Of a stretch of DNA of 64,000 bases, positions 37,659 through 51,265 are shown piece after piece. The position numbers and the translations under genes are program-made. The notes below the pieces were generated by a model that worked only from the letters and a program-made list of their open reading frames with translations, was not told where the DNA came from and ran no database searches. This DNA is from Varroa destructor. Lineage: Eukaryota > Arthropoda > Arachnida > Mesostigmata > Varroidae. The stretch covers positions 25,650,882 to 25,714,881 of the forward strand of contig NW_019211460.1 of NCBI RefSeq assembly GCF_002443255.2. Reading direction: 5' to 3'. The number at the start of each line of letters is the position of its first letter. The stretch's first letter is position 1.

Positions 37659-40600
37659 CTCTGCTAAATACGGTAGCTAAATGCATACTTACTGCACAGA
37701 GTCCTTCTTTTAGGCAGCATATTAGTTTTCGTTGTTAGCTAACTGCTGATAAGCAAAAACACTTGAAGAGCTTTAGCGATCCTCACCGTGTGCTTAAGCC
37801 TGGTCACGTGTAGTTGTTAAATAGTGACCCAAGCTGCGCTTTGCTGGGAAAGGGAGAGTCCTCAATCAGCACTGTGTCACCATTTAGTGCTTTTTCTGAA
37901 AAAAAAAAGGACTTTTGACCCCCGGGGGGGAGAGCATCAACAGCTCGGCTTCCAGGTAGAGCGCACTCGGGGGGCGAGGTCACCATTTGGCACCGGATTT
38001 CAGAGAACTGCTTTGTACTCTATTGGCACAAGGTGTGCGGGTGCAGTAGATTGGTTTTCTTCAGATTTCTTCGGAAAGATCTGAACACTTGTGAACTTTG
38101 CACCGCCTTAACTTAATCATATGGATGATTGAAGTTAATCACCACTGTACTTCGCCGCATTCTTTTCTAGCTTTTAGCAAAATGATATTAATTTTGCACT
38201 TATTATTTTAAGTGTTAGGCCGCAACACATGCGCAGCATTGGCTCGAAAACGCGTTGAGCTGCGTTTCGAAAAATGTTTATGAAAAGCCTTGCCTTAGAC
38301 GTTAACTTTTGTTTAACTATATGTGGCATGCTTTTAAACGTTTGCTAAGGTACTATGGGACCTTAGCCAGCGTTTTTAACACCATTTTCTCCCATACTTG
38401 GCCCTGTGTCAGCACCTGATTTAATGCCGTTTCGACTATAGCAAGCCCTGCTTAAATTATACTCTTTCTCGCGTATTTTGTGCACTTGGCCTAATAGTTG
38501 CACATCGGAGCTACTTACAACTAATATGACAACCATGTGAGGTTGGGATCGGTGAAAAGTTACTACCGACGCAAAGCCAATTAAGCAATCGGCAATACAT
38601 TGAGTACGTTGATCCGAAAAGTAGGCATCGATATTCTTTTATTTCGCTATCGTATAAAATAGGATTCTTGCGAACCGTCTGTTACGGCGTACTTGCTTCC
38701 CGGTTCGTTATATTACCTCGAACCCTTTGGCATTGTAGGTAATAGTAATAACAAAAATTGTAACAATGTAGTAATTAATGAAAGTACATCAAATTGTACC
38801 TTGATTGGATTGCCTCGCAGCGATACGAAATGTTCGAGGGTTATATTAGCGCTTAGGCATAATTGGTTTGTTGGTAGTATAGGCTCGTCGAACAAGTTGT
38901 GATGCTGAACCTCCTACCGTGCACCATCGGCTAACATTTCCACGCATCGATAGCCGCCCCCATACTTACAGTTTCCACAGACGTACCCTTGACCATTGCA
39001 CATAGTTAGCCAACTCGAGATCCAGCACCGGTAAATTTATAAGGCCTCGCACCGTTCTAGAAGGGCCCGACCCACATTAGCAGTAGCCGTTCGGGATCCA
39101 GCTGTCCAATTGATGTACGTCGAATATGAGGCGTGTTTGGAAGGCTTGAGAAACCGTCAGCTCCCATCGGCCGCCTTCAACTCGCAAAGCAACTTTTTGC
39201 AGGGTTATGAACTTCCACGCAAGCTACCCATAGGCTCGTCTTTGCCTGAAAGCCTCTGCGTGTACGTTCAAACCTTATGTGCTATGAGAAGGAAATAGAA
39301 AGATGAAGGTCTTTAGTAATACGGTGTGATAGCCGGCTAGATAGTGGGACGAGTACTCACCCCGCCACTCGATGCAGTCAATAGCAGTGCTTTGGGAAGA
39401 TGAGGCGAGTGTTTCAGCGTAAGGGGCGCAGAGCTGATCTTTTCGACTTGTGGATAATGTGCTGTTCATATAATATAATATACGAACTAAATAATAATAG
39501 CAATCGCGATAGATAGAAAAAAGCTTTGTTGTTCAACCAATGCTAACTTATTGATTTACGCTGTAACTATGTTTATGATAGAGGCAAGGGTGGATTTTTC
39601 GCAGAATAAGAGTCGATATTGTACATTTTCTCGATTAGGCTATTGATTCACAGTTAAATTGGTTCGTTCTGAACATAATATCACTCTTTATTGTTCAAGT
39701 GAATATTATTTAAAACGTTTATTTGGCCTGTCTGGGACTGTTCTGCACTGAAGATTGCAGGCAGCTGCCAGTAAATATAATCAGCATACCAAAACATTGC
39801 CTACTAACAAGTAGGATTTAAGAGTACGATTTGTTTGTATGAACACTGTATAGCATAGCATGCATACACCGTTTTCGCAATGGGCTGAAGCAAAATAACA
39901 CTTTTTTTTCCCGCGCCTGAAAAACGCAACGGTGACCGATGATGTTTCGGCCTAGTCTAAGCTAAAGATAAATACGGTTTTTGGGATGTTTCGAGCTGTG
40001 AAAATAAGCCTCGCCAAAACTGCTTATTTGTTGCAACCTGTTCTTTCGATCTGTTTAGACGCAGCCACGGTATGATAGCCAGGAAGGTTGCCTCGGCTTG
40101 GTCTTCGCACAAACAGCATGATCTCTAGAACACTCGACCCGATGTCAACTTATAACGAGTGCATGAGGCCGCAGGCGCGCCCCGGAGAATAGATTTCGGA
40201 AAGCAACGTTCAACATTGAGCTGAACGTAACAAAAGGCTTCCGAGGAGGACGACGCCTTGAAAACGATTAATAACCATGGTATATTCTCGAGCACAAGTC
40301 TGTATTGTAAATGTTATCCTTCTGCCGTACACTGGAAGAACTGCTATGGAACTACTGAGACGCTTCGCACTATTGTTGGTCCATAGCAGGCGCGGAATCA
40401 GCCTTGAAAAGGGGCCGTGATTTAGTGGCATCTGTATTTGAGATTCTGAAAGTCGTTTACGCAAAAACAGAGGGTCTTCAGTAAGAAGACTATGCATAAA
40501 GACGTCAGCGTTAGCTAACCCCTAAAAGTACGTATGCTGTGTGGGTGATCGTTAAGTTGAGTGTGAGACTATTTTAAGAAAATGCAAGAAAGATATCTAT

Positions 40601-41095
40601 GTATATGTGCTGATTGCTGAAAACATAACCTATTCAGTTAGTGTGCATGCAACCATTGCTTTTAAATCGTTTGCAAGACAGTATCGCGATTTAAGGCTAT
40701 TGAGGTTACTGCGAATGTATCAAGGTAAACTGTAAGAATAAAGAACCATGAAGGCGCTGCTGATCGATACGCTGTTGTGAAATCTACGTAAAGACGATCG
40801 GTCTGCTAGCGTAGTGCTTTCGCTACCCACCGATGTTTTCTACGATTATCTCTTCTGACGCATTCTAAATTGATTCAGCATGCTACACTGTATTCATTGC
40901 CTTTACTAATAAATAAGTTAGTACAAAAAAGTAGTGTATACGTCATCATAGACCTAAACGGTTCCTCAATAGACGCTGTTGCTAAGTAATTCATTTGGCA
41001 TTGCGACTTTTGCACAAAGTTTTAGATCACTATATCACATAAGCAATTGATGGTGGGAAGTTTTTGTGACGAATATTGTTTGTTTGTGTTTGCAA
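37659..41095. other. Unassigned sequence
   Basis: No supported gene. A strong minus-strand donor (GTAAGTATG near 38966) follows a short open stretch, and a 62-codon plus frame lies at 39110-39298. Neither has partner exons. The 95-codon minus frame at 40210-40497 shows no domain. Confidence 0.45.
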
Positions 41096-41115
41096 GCATG
41101 CATGCATGCATGCAT
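41096..41115. repeat. (GCAT)5 microsatellite
   Basis: Five exact tandem copies of GCAT. The sequence is also self-complementary. Confidence 0.9.
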
Positions 41116-41275
41116 ACGCCTATTTCCCTCTTTGACGCTTTCGTGCTAAAATCGCCATATTGGAAAACATAGTGGTACTAGATATTCATACAAAAACACT
41201 CGTTGGTTAGTTTATTAATACGCTTTTATGATAAACCCAGCTAATATCGATGGGCATGGCCAACACTTTAGCATT

Positions 41276-41314
<39 letters not shown>
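41276..41314. repeat. Compound (TC)n(AT)n microsatellite
   Basis: A pure CT run of about 11 units passes directly into eight AT units. Confidence 0.95.
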
Positions 41315-41636
41315 CTCATACCCTTTGGAATTTTGCGGCCATAACTTGAAGGAATTCATAAAAGTTGATGCTATTTGATGATTCCTAGACTCACACACTT
41401 TATTTAAATGGGCTACTAGTTTCTACGGCTTGACTTATATACTCTTTCAAGAAGATGATGTAACGCAGCACAAATGACTGTGCTGTGTCTATCGCTCACC
41501 CGTAGAAGGAACTTCTTGAAATCATATATCTTCTATAGAAAATTAGCTAAACTTAACGGTAAGTTCCGCTTAGAATGAGGCAATAAGGAGACACAACAGA
41601 CGTACCGTAACGCACTTAGTATTTGTTTGACGTTTA

Positions 41637-43080
41637 CTAAAATTTATGCGCATACTGCAACAACTTAATTGTAACTGTCACATCAGCTACCCATTGTATG
41701 TCAATGTCTTTTCTTATATTCGCAATCTTTTCCAGCGTCAATGTATTTCCTACTTTCACAAACTCGACAGAAGCATAGGAAATCCGTCGTTTGCTTTTCC
41801 GTTTCGTCGTCTTTCGTCCTGTATCGTCAACGCGCATTTGATTAAATTCAAATGTGCCGCCTATGCGTCGTCGGGGCACGGAGTGCTGCATTTCTAGATT
41901 GCTGTCAGTCCTTTCTGTCCTGTGAGTAGTCTGTCTGCTAACGGCATCATTCCTTCACCCCGCGTTGTACAAGTTCGGTCATACGAGTTCCGCCGTAACC
42001 GCATTCGCCTTCGTCCGCTCGTGAAAGTCGGCTTTTTCTCATAGCAGATGGAGAACGAACAGCGTGGACCAAACTTACGACTTCCGGCAGACAGTCTTCT
42101 TCGTTACTCGTTCTATCATTGCAAACTGCAAAGGAAAGTATCACCATAATGCAGTGGGTGAAACACACAAGGGGTAGGGGGTTTAAGGCTACTGCTGGCG
42201 TTCGGCCTAATATTGCCAGCGTATACCACCTCTCCAGCGGTGAGGCCACTGATAACAGCGGTAACAACAGCAGCGACACCAACAAAGGCATCAGCAGCAA
42301 ATGAGACGAACTTGGTCACATGATCTCAAGAACACGAGTCCATGTCGGCATCAAAGGTGTCACAAGAATCGATGCCCCCATGTACAGTCAACGTTAGTGC
42401 GTAAAGTATGGCTGGCAAATGGAGCCGGTGTGGAACGTTGTATCGGCTGCATCTGTAGGATCTGTGCACGGAAGCAGGTAGCGCTTGGAAGCGAGCATCG
42501 TTAGTCATCTCAGTGAAGGAGAAAACGCTGCGAAGGAGAAAGACCGGGCATTTAGGAGAACATTTCTCTAGTCGAAAAAACGTGCAGGAGATTATTTTTT
42601 TTTAAAACTGCTCATTCGCTGTCTCGCCTCTTTTCTCGGGCTCCCAAATCATCCTGTTCCTGTTGTCTTGTGGTTCTTTCGATTATACGACATGTACGAT
42701 AGTAATACTCAACACTAGCAGATTACGATATTTGCAGTCGAAAACCAAACGCCGGGCGTGTAGAGGATGCCCTCTGAAATAAGCGGATGACAAGGTTAAA
42801 GCCGAAAGCGGCGTCAAAGCTTGTTTGTTATGACTGAATTTGCAAAGAGGAAGAAGAAGAGTTATGAAATTGGTTCCATCTTGAAATGTGTCGATGAAAG
42901 GAAGCGCAGATGCCAACGTAAATGACGCCTCTTGCAGGACGAAGGACCATAAATAATGCAAGACGCAACTAAACCAGATTTTACTTTGATTTTTGCTCCC
43001 CGTAAAGAACGCGCTGTCCTTATCGCCCACGCTGATGAGAAAGCTCTCTTTTCAGTGCAGGCGGAAGCGCTGCATGTACT
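41637..43080. other. GC-rich region with competing frames
   Basis: Frames overlap here on both strands. On the minus strand, 41637-41891 encodes a basic stretch (TGRKTTKRKSKRR). The frame 41947-42300 starts with a very hydrophobic run (from an in-frame ATG: MPLLVSLLLLPLLSVA). The frame 42116-42319 is Ala/Val-rich. The plus frame 42119-42304 ends Asn/Ser-rich. Degenerate GCT/GTT (AGC/AAC) triplets explain all three, so they are not called individually. Minus-strand 42079-42125 is flanked by an excellent acceptor (TTCCTTTGCAG) and donor (GTAAGT) and could be a 47-base exon. Confidence 0.35.
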
Positions 43081-46000
43081 GATTAAGCTAGCTTTTTGTT
43101 GTTTGGCCTAGCTGAATGAAATAAATGGGCTGTACACGCACAGATGACATGCTGTATCCACCCGAAACATTTCCTGCGATTTCAACCTTTTTGAACTTTT
43201 CAGCCATTATACAGTCGGCATCTAGTCTTGTTTTGAGTCGAACCACACTTACTTATGGTATAAAAACGGGTCCCACTATCTCTTGTAAATGATTTAAGTT
43301 TTATGGGTCACGCTAAATTACAGTAGGGCTGGCGCTCATATGATACGAATAATAAGGTAGAGAAAAAATAACAGATATGTGCGGAATATTTAAGTCGAAC
43401 TGGTAGACATACAGCAAAACAAGTAAGTAAAGATTAAAAAAGAAGAATTAGCAACTGGCTTTGCGGTTCATCGTTTAATCAACGTTCTACGTAGCCCCAT
43501 AATATTACAGCGGCAACGTGTTTGTCTACTGAACCTAGAGATAGGTAAGACGGTGTAGACTCGAAGCCCAGTGCAGGCACCTCTCAGCGCGGGTTCGAAA
43601 GAGCCAGCCGTTTGAGGTAACGTTGAATGACAGCACCAGAAGTAAAACCCGAAGCATTTATTTAGTTTGATACGTGAGTTACAGCTTGAAACAATACCAC
43701 AATAAACCCTGGTGAAAAATCAAGACAAAAAAGCCGGGGTTATAGAGAACAACACGTTTTTCTTGAAAACGTGAGTCCCGTCCTACCCCGCCTACAACCG
43801 AACTAATCATGCTCGCTCTGTGTTGCATGTAAAAATAAGCATTTGTCCGCGTTCTGTCGATGAAAAACAAAGCATCTCTTATGAAAGTCAACATCAGTAA
43901 ATAACATACTCTTTAGGAAGACTGCTCGTTCCAGATTGAAAATATTCGAGTAAATGCAAAAGCTAAAAATAAGGCTTTATTTGACGACCTTTATTGCAGA
44001 AGTATACTGCTTATCTTAATTTAAATGTAGAAAATAACAGTAGGTACCCTACAACCTTATAGATATATACGTATAATTCTATATAGATATATGTATAGAA
44101 AAACGTCCGAAAATATTTCTGCTTGATTTTCATAAAAATTATTTCAACTACGAGATACCCAAAAATGTATACTGGAAGTTTTACTACGCCGTATAGCTAC
44201 CTTGCGGAACGAGTCCAATGCTACCAGCCCTATCAATCTGTAAAGTATCACGTGCTGATTATTACCTGTTGATGTAAAACAGGTTTTTTTATTTTGTGTT
44301 TCAGTGTAATAGAGAAACATTAATCTCATATATAAGAAAAACCGCGTTGTTTTGGATATGCGTCTGAATTATTTCCAACTGTCTAGGACTGTTCAATCGG
44401 ATATCGCCACTGGAACCTTTACCATTGCAGTGTTGCAGTGAGCCATAATAAATCGATCGGATAGCACGATTCTCTTTACGAATATGGGTTCAATCTTAGA
44501 ACTACAACGGCGGGAACAGTGCGCCTTGTAGTTTTTCTATTCAGTGACGTACTACTAAAAGTACCATAATCTTTTGGTTTGGAAAGCTCTACTTAGGAAA
44601 TTTAGAACGCTTCCCTGCGTAGATAAGTAACGAAGTATTTAAAAATACAGTATAGGCTTACCTATTTTTAACCACCAAAATCGCGCGGTGTGGATGCCAT
44701 AAAATGCCGCCGTAATTGGCTCAAGTTTTAGCGTTGACGGATGCTTACTGTAGTGTATTTCTACCATACCGTTTCTTAGATCTAATTCACACATCGCATG
44801 GTCAATAATTAACGCAAAGAAACATGTTGTACAATAGTACTTCACGGAGGTCTACCACTTAGCTGACTAATTGAGGTGTTATCAATCGAAGCTTGTCGAT
44901 TACGACTGAATGACACCGTCAACAATCGCAGGATATGATAAACTAACAAAGAACTAAGCAGTCGAGATTAGTGAATAGGACTAAAGCACTCTTACTGCAT
45001 GACAGTGCTTCACCTTACGTCGTAAAGATCACGGTGTTGAAAAAGCAGAAGTTACAACTAAAGGCTCTCTATCATTCCGCGCATTTATTAGGCATTGTTT
45101 CTACGGACTATCATTTTTTTCTAATAATTTCTATTTATATATAATTTTTAAATTTCTATAAATTAGATGAAAAATTCATCCAGTCTCGACATCGTGTCGA
45201 AATTGTAGCTTGAGACTTAATAGACCTGATTACCCCAGATTCATACAGCAGCAACATAATTAACTTATTATCTGAATGACAATGGATCATAATACTGCCT
45301 ACTTCGATTGAACAGATCATAATTGAGAAGACAAAGGTCACTACCTCACACTTGACACTGAGCGACCTAAGTGCTTGAATGCCTGCGTTGGGTACCTATA
45401 TTAATATATCTATAAGCAGATGCTTTTTCAGCTACCTAAGTTTCTGCAACCGTGGATACCATCGATAATTAGTTAGTTTCCGTTTGATTATCTTTTTCCT
45501 TTCACGAAAAAGCCAGCTTTCGATTGACGATTTTCGAGATCGAAAGTTGAAGGCTCTTCTTCATCGACCCGAGCCCCTAGCGAAGTTTATTTCTGTACTA
45601 TTAGCAAAGACATCATTTCTGGTGCTTTCATTCGCCGAACATATTCGTAAGAGATGAATATATTCACTTGATATTTGATTGTTTTCCATAGGTTGCCTAC
45701 GGCTGAGTTGCAGTGCTGCTCAAGATTTCAGTTTAAAAATCCCATTTGAAAATCATTGGCTTTTACCAAAAGGGAAAATGCTACGAAGAGCGATATCGTA
45801 GGGCAAACTTGAATGGTCGTTTCAAACAAGCGACGTTCTCGGTTTTAGAATGTCCTTCACAATCCCTGGGCCGTCTTGTCCCTACTCCCGTAGCTGCGTC
45901 CCGCTCCATGACCCCCGGCGGCCCTTGAGAGATAAAATTGACCGAGGTGAGTACGAGTGACAGCTCACAATAAATTTGCCATTGGTTTCCACCATGCAAA

Positions 46001-46740
46001 TAACGATCTTGTCCATCGCTGATGCCAATCCTCGCTGCTGCTGTTTACAAAATTTCAGTTGACGAAAAGGAATTCGACTGAATACCGACGAAGTCCATGG
46101 GTAACTACTGGACATATTGAATCAGGATTACTGAAAGGATGAGCAGCTCTCGTCGTCAATGGTAAAAATTGCGGAATATTGTTACAGTGTACCTGTAGGT
46201 CAATGGGCATTATCGTGCTATTTTCTATCAAGAACGTAACACTAAGGTTGGCTGGAGTTCGTCGTAAGCGTAATTGCCCCGTGAACCATATGCGTACAAC
46301 TGCTGCGCAAATTGACGCGGCTTTGCAAATTGAAAATTTTTGTCAGACGACTCTAGCATGTGTATTTATGATTTAGTGGTACTTTTAAATTAGAATAAGT
46401 TCGCATGGTAGTTTTTAGCGGCATGCGCACGTCTATCAGAGGGCCTTTATACCATATATATAGTTTTTTCAATTTTAAGCTGATATCCTGTATTATGGGT
46501 GCGCAACATCGCCTTCAGTACGATAATGCCACTAGAGTCTACTTTTCTTGTACAGTGAATTCATCGAACCTGTGATCGCTATCAGCCTGTAGATCCACCT
46601 CACGACTAGACATCTGTACCCTTTTTTGGGAAATGTTCTGCTTAAAAGTAAGCAGAAGATACTATGTTTATCCCTTATGCTAGTGTGTATATTAATGGTT
46701 CCTTATCTGCTGGCTTTTTAGTACGTTACCCAGTCTGAAG
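43081..46740. other. AT-rich non-coding sequence
   Basis: About 3.7 kb with only short, AT-biased frames. No gene, RNA or ordered repeat recognised. Confidence 0.5.
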
Positions 46741-48550
46741 TAAGTCAATGTCGGCAGCAGCAACGCCGGTGCCTAATAAGAAAACCACCAATCGGCCGTT
46801 TGTGCTTCTTATTTCGCGTCTCCTTTTCAACAATTCGTCTCCCTACCTTTTATGTTTTTTTCCCTATCCAGTGATTCACTTCCGTTTGTTCGTTGACCAC
46901 TGGCAGCCGCCGCTGCATAGCGAACATTCTTCGTCACAGGGTGTCCAGAACAGTACGCTCCTAAGCCTACACCGTTGTTTTGTTGCTTAGCCCTTCGTTT
47001 GACCGAACCCGCCTACCATTTTCTTTCTATCCATCTCGTTCTGCAGTCGCGCAGCAAAAGTCGGTGGCTAAGCAACGGGCGGAAGCAAGCAATAATTACA
47101 TCTTAGCTTATTTTCCCTGCCGTCCGAGAGTACATATTTGAATATGGGCGTTGAGTCGGTTGACTAGTTAGCACTACACACTGGATAGCATCGCTGAAAA
47201 TGCGATACAGCGGGGAATGTAAGATCGAAAAGACAACTGATCTAGGAATAGCGTTATAAGATGAGCACGACGGGGGTAGTAGTTTCAGCCGTCGCCACGG
47301 TCATGTGAAAGATGGTGCCGGTGATACTAGCGATTCTGGGAGCAACAACAGCAGCAGTCTTCCAGCGGCGGGAGGAGGGTAATGCCTTGCCGCTCCCGCG
47401 GTGTCTGTTCTTACTCCAGCTGCTATTTCAATTGCCGCGGTGGTAAGCAGCGATGGTATGCGCTAGGAATGAAAATTCTTTTCTTTTACATCTCTTTGGC
47501 TCCTCATAGAGTAGTAACGTAACTTGGGAACGAAACGACGCTGGTGACGATAGCGCAGCCAAGAACGCCCAGCGAACGCGCCGATTCGGGAGAGCGAAGA
47601 CGCCGCTGCTGCTACTGGTCGGTGGACGAAGTGTTCGGTCACATGGAAGAATCTAAACCAAGCACTAGCTGCCAGCGGCGGCGGCGCCATAAAATAACCC
47701 AACGAGATTGCGGTGGCCATGACCTGCTGGTCGATGAGTTTTTGCGGCGCCACTGGAGACGGACGAACGTCGAACGCCTAAAAAGAGATGAACATCAATC
47801 GTCCCCAAGTCGGCAACAGGGACACCGTACAAGGAACCTTTTCTACTAAAAGAACTGAAAAGGAAAGGAAGGCTTGTGAAGGCGATGACGGGATGGAGAT
47901 TTGTGTCAAGGAATTGCGAGGATCGGACTACGGGCGACTAGACTATACGAATGGGGAGCTCGCATACAGAAAAGAGACAAAGAACTTTCCTTAAGAAGAG
48001 CGGCAAATAACGAGCAGAAAATCAGTAGAAGACATGTGACAAAAAGTACGCCGCCTACGACGACAATGTTAACGGGCCGGTGCCCTATGATCACAAAGAT
48101 TGACACAACGAAACTTTGCCGTTTAAACGGAGGTTAGACAGTGGAAATTATCTAGAGAATTAGCGTAGAGGGACTCTATAGCCGAGCTGGCAGCAACGAA
48201 CGAGAATGGCTGCGGAACTGAACGGGAGACAACTACTTCGAAACGAGTGAGTAGTGTGACAAATGACGAACCACTGAGAATCACGATCATGATCATTATG
48301 ATGACCTTGGTACTAGTAGCAATTAGAACAGCGGTGGAGGATGACTTCTATGGCAGCACCATGATCAAAAACAACTACAAATAACGACAGTAGTAGCAAA
48401 AAAATCGACGAGATGAAATCATAGCAGATAGAAGCGAAAGAAAAAGGTTAATGAACAATGATATTATGGCACATATTAGAGAACCGAGAGAGTTGCCAGA
48501 AAAGATAAAAGCAGACGGAAACACGCTCTCAGGATGTAGGTTGAAGTGAG
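46741..48550. promoter_or_regulatory. GC-rich island with AAC/AGC/GGC triplets
   Basis: A GC-rich stretch of about 1.8 kb has frames on both strands (47463-47753 minus; 47544-47849, 47788-47994 and 47901-48137 plus) that overlap and exclude each other. A 40-codon plus frame (47260-47382) is rich in Gly, Ser, Asp and Asn and runs into a donor-like GGAGG/GTAATG, but has no acceptor. The pattern matches the islands near 7.5 kb, 17 kb and 42 kb. Promoter or untranslated-leader function is inference. Confidence 0.35.
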
Positions 48551-49164
48551 GATAGATAGTAAAGCTGTTCTATGGGCGAATATTTCTATCAGTATGAGTG
48601 GTAACGGTCGTTCTTGCGTATGCATGTTCTATGGGTGCACATGAATGCGCGCAGTTTTATATAAAATGGCGAAACATTACTCTGTTAAGTACTTAGCTTT
48701 CGTGAATCTCTACCAGGTTGATTTCCCATGAGTATCTAAGCTTAGTGTGCTCATTCTACATTTACCTAATTCAAAGGTTTTTTTTTTGTTAGCCTGCGAT
48801 TGTGTATCAGCCCCTCCTTTCTGTATTTTAAATTACGCTAAACCTGAACAGCAAAATTTTACTACAAGCTTCATCCAGTAGAAGCTTACGGTACGATTGG
48901 GCCCGCTGAAGCCTTCCGCAGGCTGACGTTGCAGAATATAGCCTTAATGTGAAGTATTATAGAAGCTAGATAAGGATCCACGATGCCTGTACCCATATGA
49001 ACGATGAGACGTGCAGGACGTGTTGAACGTTGCAATAGTTACAACTGTCGGCACTAACAAGCAACTGCTGTTTCATGCGTAAAAGTGATACACGGTTACG
49101 GCCGCTGCTACTACCAAGTGGGATAAGAAACCAAAGTACCGTTTTAATGTAAAAATCCTTTTAG

Positions 49165-49225
49165 CCTTCAGCGCGAATCGAATCCACGTCATGGGAAAAG
49201 CACTCCCCTCACTGCTATACGTCAA
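49165..49225 (-). repeat. tRNA-derived SINE-like relic
   Basis: On the minus strand an A-box-like TAGCAGTGAGGGGAGTGC (within 49200-49219) is followed by GCTTTTC and a B-box-like GGATTCGATTC (49175-49185). The A-to-B spacing of about 34 bases is nearly the same as in the relic at 15347-15410 and shorter than in a true tRNA, suggesting one repeat family. Confidence 0.5.
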
Positions 49226-51208
49226 AATTATGAAACGTATTCTGCACGAACTGTTAGCAGCTGATTATGCGAGTAAGTAACCATTGGCTATGATTCGAAG
49301 TGTATGTAAATAAAAGAGTTAGGTGAGAACGACAGGCGTGGACACTAGGCTTCCTAAAATTTTGACCTACTCAGAAATTGTAAAGGACTGCACTGTGCCT
49401 GAACGAATAAGGCAGAAAGAATCTGTTCCATTCCAGTTTTCTGTGCGTATGGCGTCGCAACTCTTGAAACAAACTCAAACACAATATATACAACATCCGA
49501 ACAGAAAGTACCGTCCTTAAAATGATTAACATTTGCAGGAAGTGTTTTTCCTGCAGACTGACCACAGGGCAGTAAAACATGATAAAACAATTAGTAACCA
49601 GAAATGATTTGATTACTGTCAAATAATATAAGGATATTGGTATATATGGACTACGACTTAAAACAGCTTTACTATTGTTTTGTCCTTTGCGCTATCCTTT
49701 GCCTTGAGGCTAATGATTTATGATATTAAAGTTTAGGGAACGGAAGTTAAAAGAAATCGTAAGCTAATCCTGTAGGATGAGAGTACTAGGTTATACGTTT
49801 CAAGTTTTACGTGCGGTACTACCTTTAGGCATCTCTGTAAATAGTAAGTTCGTATTAAGATAGTTGTCACCTAACTGACCACCGTGCCGTACCGTGCTGT
49901 GCCCACCCGTTCTATTGCTTGGCAACGCGCGCACGTTGGTAGAGATTTACTTCACCATGAACACCTTCCAAAAGTATGTACAAGACAAGACAGTGTTGGA
50001 CTAATGGGTTTAATGTCGAAATTTGTACATACGTTCATCTGCTAGAGAACGATCATTTTCTTAACTTAGTCGATTCCATAAAAGTTGGTGCTTGCAACAA
50101 GAATGGTCCGATTACAAATGACCTTTTCCTACAACTAGACTGCGATGTGGGTGAGCCACAATAGCTGAAGGCAAAAGGCCCCTGTCGTTGTTTCGTCGCT
50201 GTTTTTTTTCTGAGTATGCGAAGCAAAGCCCACCTGTGTGAATTCGATCCTCATCAGCTCGCAAGCACTAGCCGCGAATGTTACAGTACGGGAATACTGT
50301 AGCTGGCGAAAGCTGAAAATGAGTAGAAACCACTCCATCGCTCTTAGTACCACTCGGACGCAGAAGAACACGCGGCACACAAGGTAGAACGCAAACGTAG
50401 TTTCCATATATATATAATTCATTTGCTGTGAGTACAATATGAATCGCATTTTGATGAAAAATACACATATACAGATAAGTGAAATAGGGAAGGATCGCAA
50501 ACACGTCGATAAATATCCGATGGATTTGTCGTGCCTACAACTAGCAAATGTATCCGTTTTCGATGAAAAACTTCTCTGCTTCACGAGACGTGGCAGTTGC
50601 GCCTATATTGCGAAAACTATCCATTTATATTCGAAACAAATGTTAAGAAATAAACCGCCGATTTTTAAAAAAACTGGTTTTTTCGACCAGCTAGAATTTC
50701 TGTATAGGAGCACAGTGTTATGCATTGTTTTTTGACAATGCTTACTAAAAGTTCATGATTTGTAAAGTGTACATTATAATTCGTTCTATACAAGCAACAA
50801 ACTATTTTTCTCCTAGGAATAAAAAAACAAAAAATCACGATTTCTAAGCTTGTCGATGTATATCTAAGATAAACGCTAACAGAAAAAAATAATCAAGTGA
50901 TACGACACTTCTATTTTAGCCGATCAGTAACTTGATTCGTGTGGTCAACACAAAAATTATTTGAGTACGTAGGTAAGAGTTACGCGTTTCGGTTAGTATC
51001 ATTCAAGAGCTTCAAGTCCGCTACCGCCGTTAGGCATTCCATCAGACGACTGGCTTCTAGCACGAGGCGGACCGTGTGCCCGCGCGCCGATTCGAACGCA
51101 AATCATTTGCGTGTTTCTCAAGTCTATTATGCAAACACGCTACCTCTTCGCCACCACCGGCACCAGTTTCTCGTACAATTCACGCCATTGTTCGTATCCA
51201 TCACTTAC

Positions 51209-51265
51209 TGCTTTGAAAGCCTGCAGTATTCAGCAACCTGCTTGGCCGTTCATACCCAGGGCTGT
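51209..51265 (-). CDS. Possible 57-bp internal exon
   Basis: A strong acceptor (GACGCTTCTTCAG) and a strong donor (GTAAGTGAT) flank exactly 57 bases. Only one of the three frames is open, entering and leaving in phase 1 (SPGYERPSRLLNTAGFQS). No neighbouring exons were found, so this rests on splice signals alone. Confidence 0.22.

Noticed and set aside
50135..50584. A 149-codon minus-strand ORF.
   Set aside because: Cys/Phe-rich composition typical of out-of-frame AT-rich DNA. Its length is within what this window yields by chance, and overlapping plus-strand ORFs are equally plausible.
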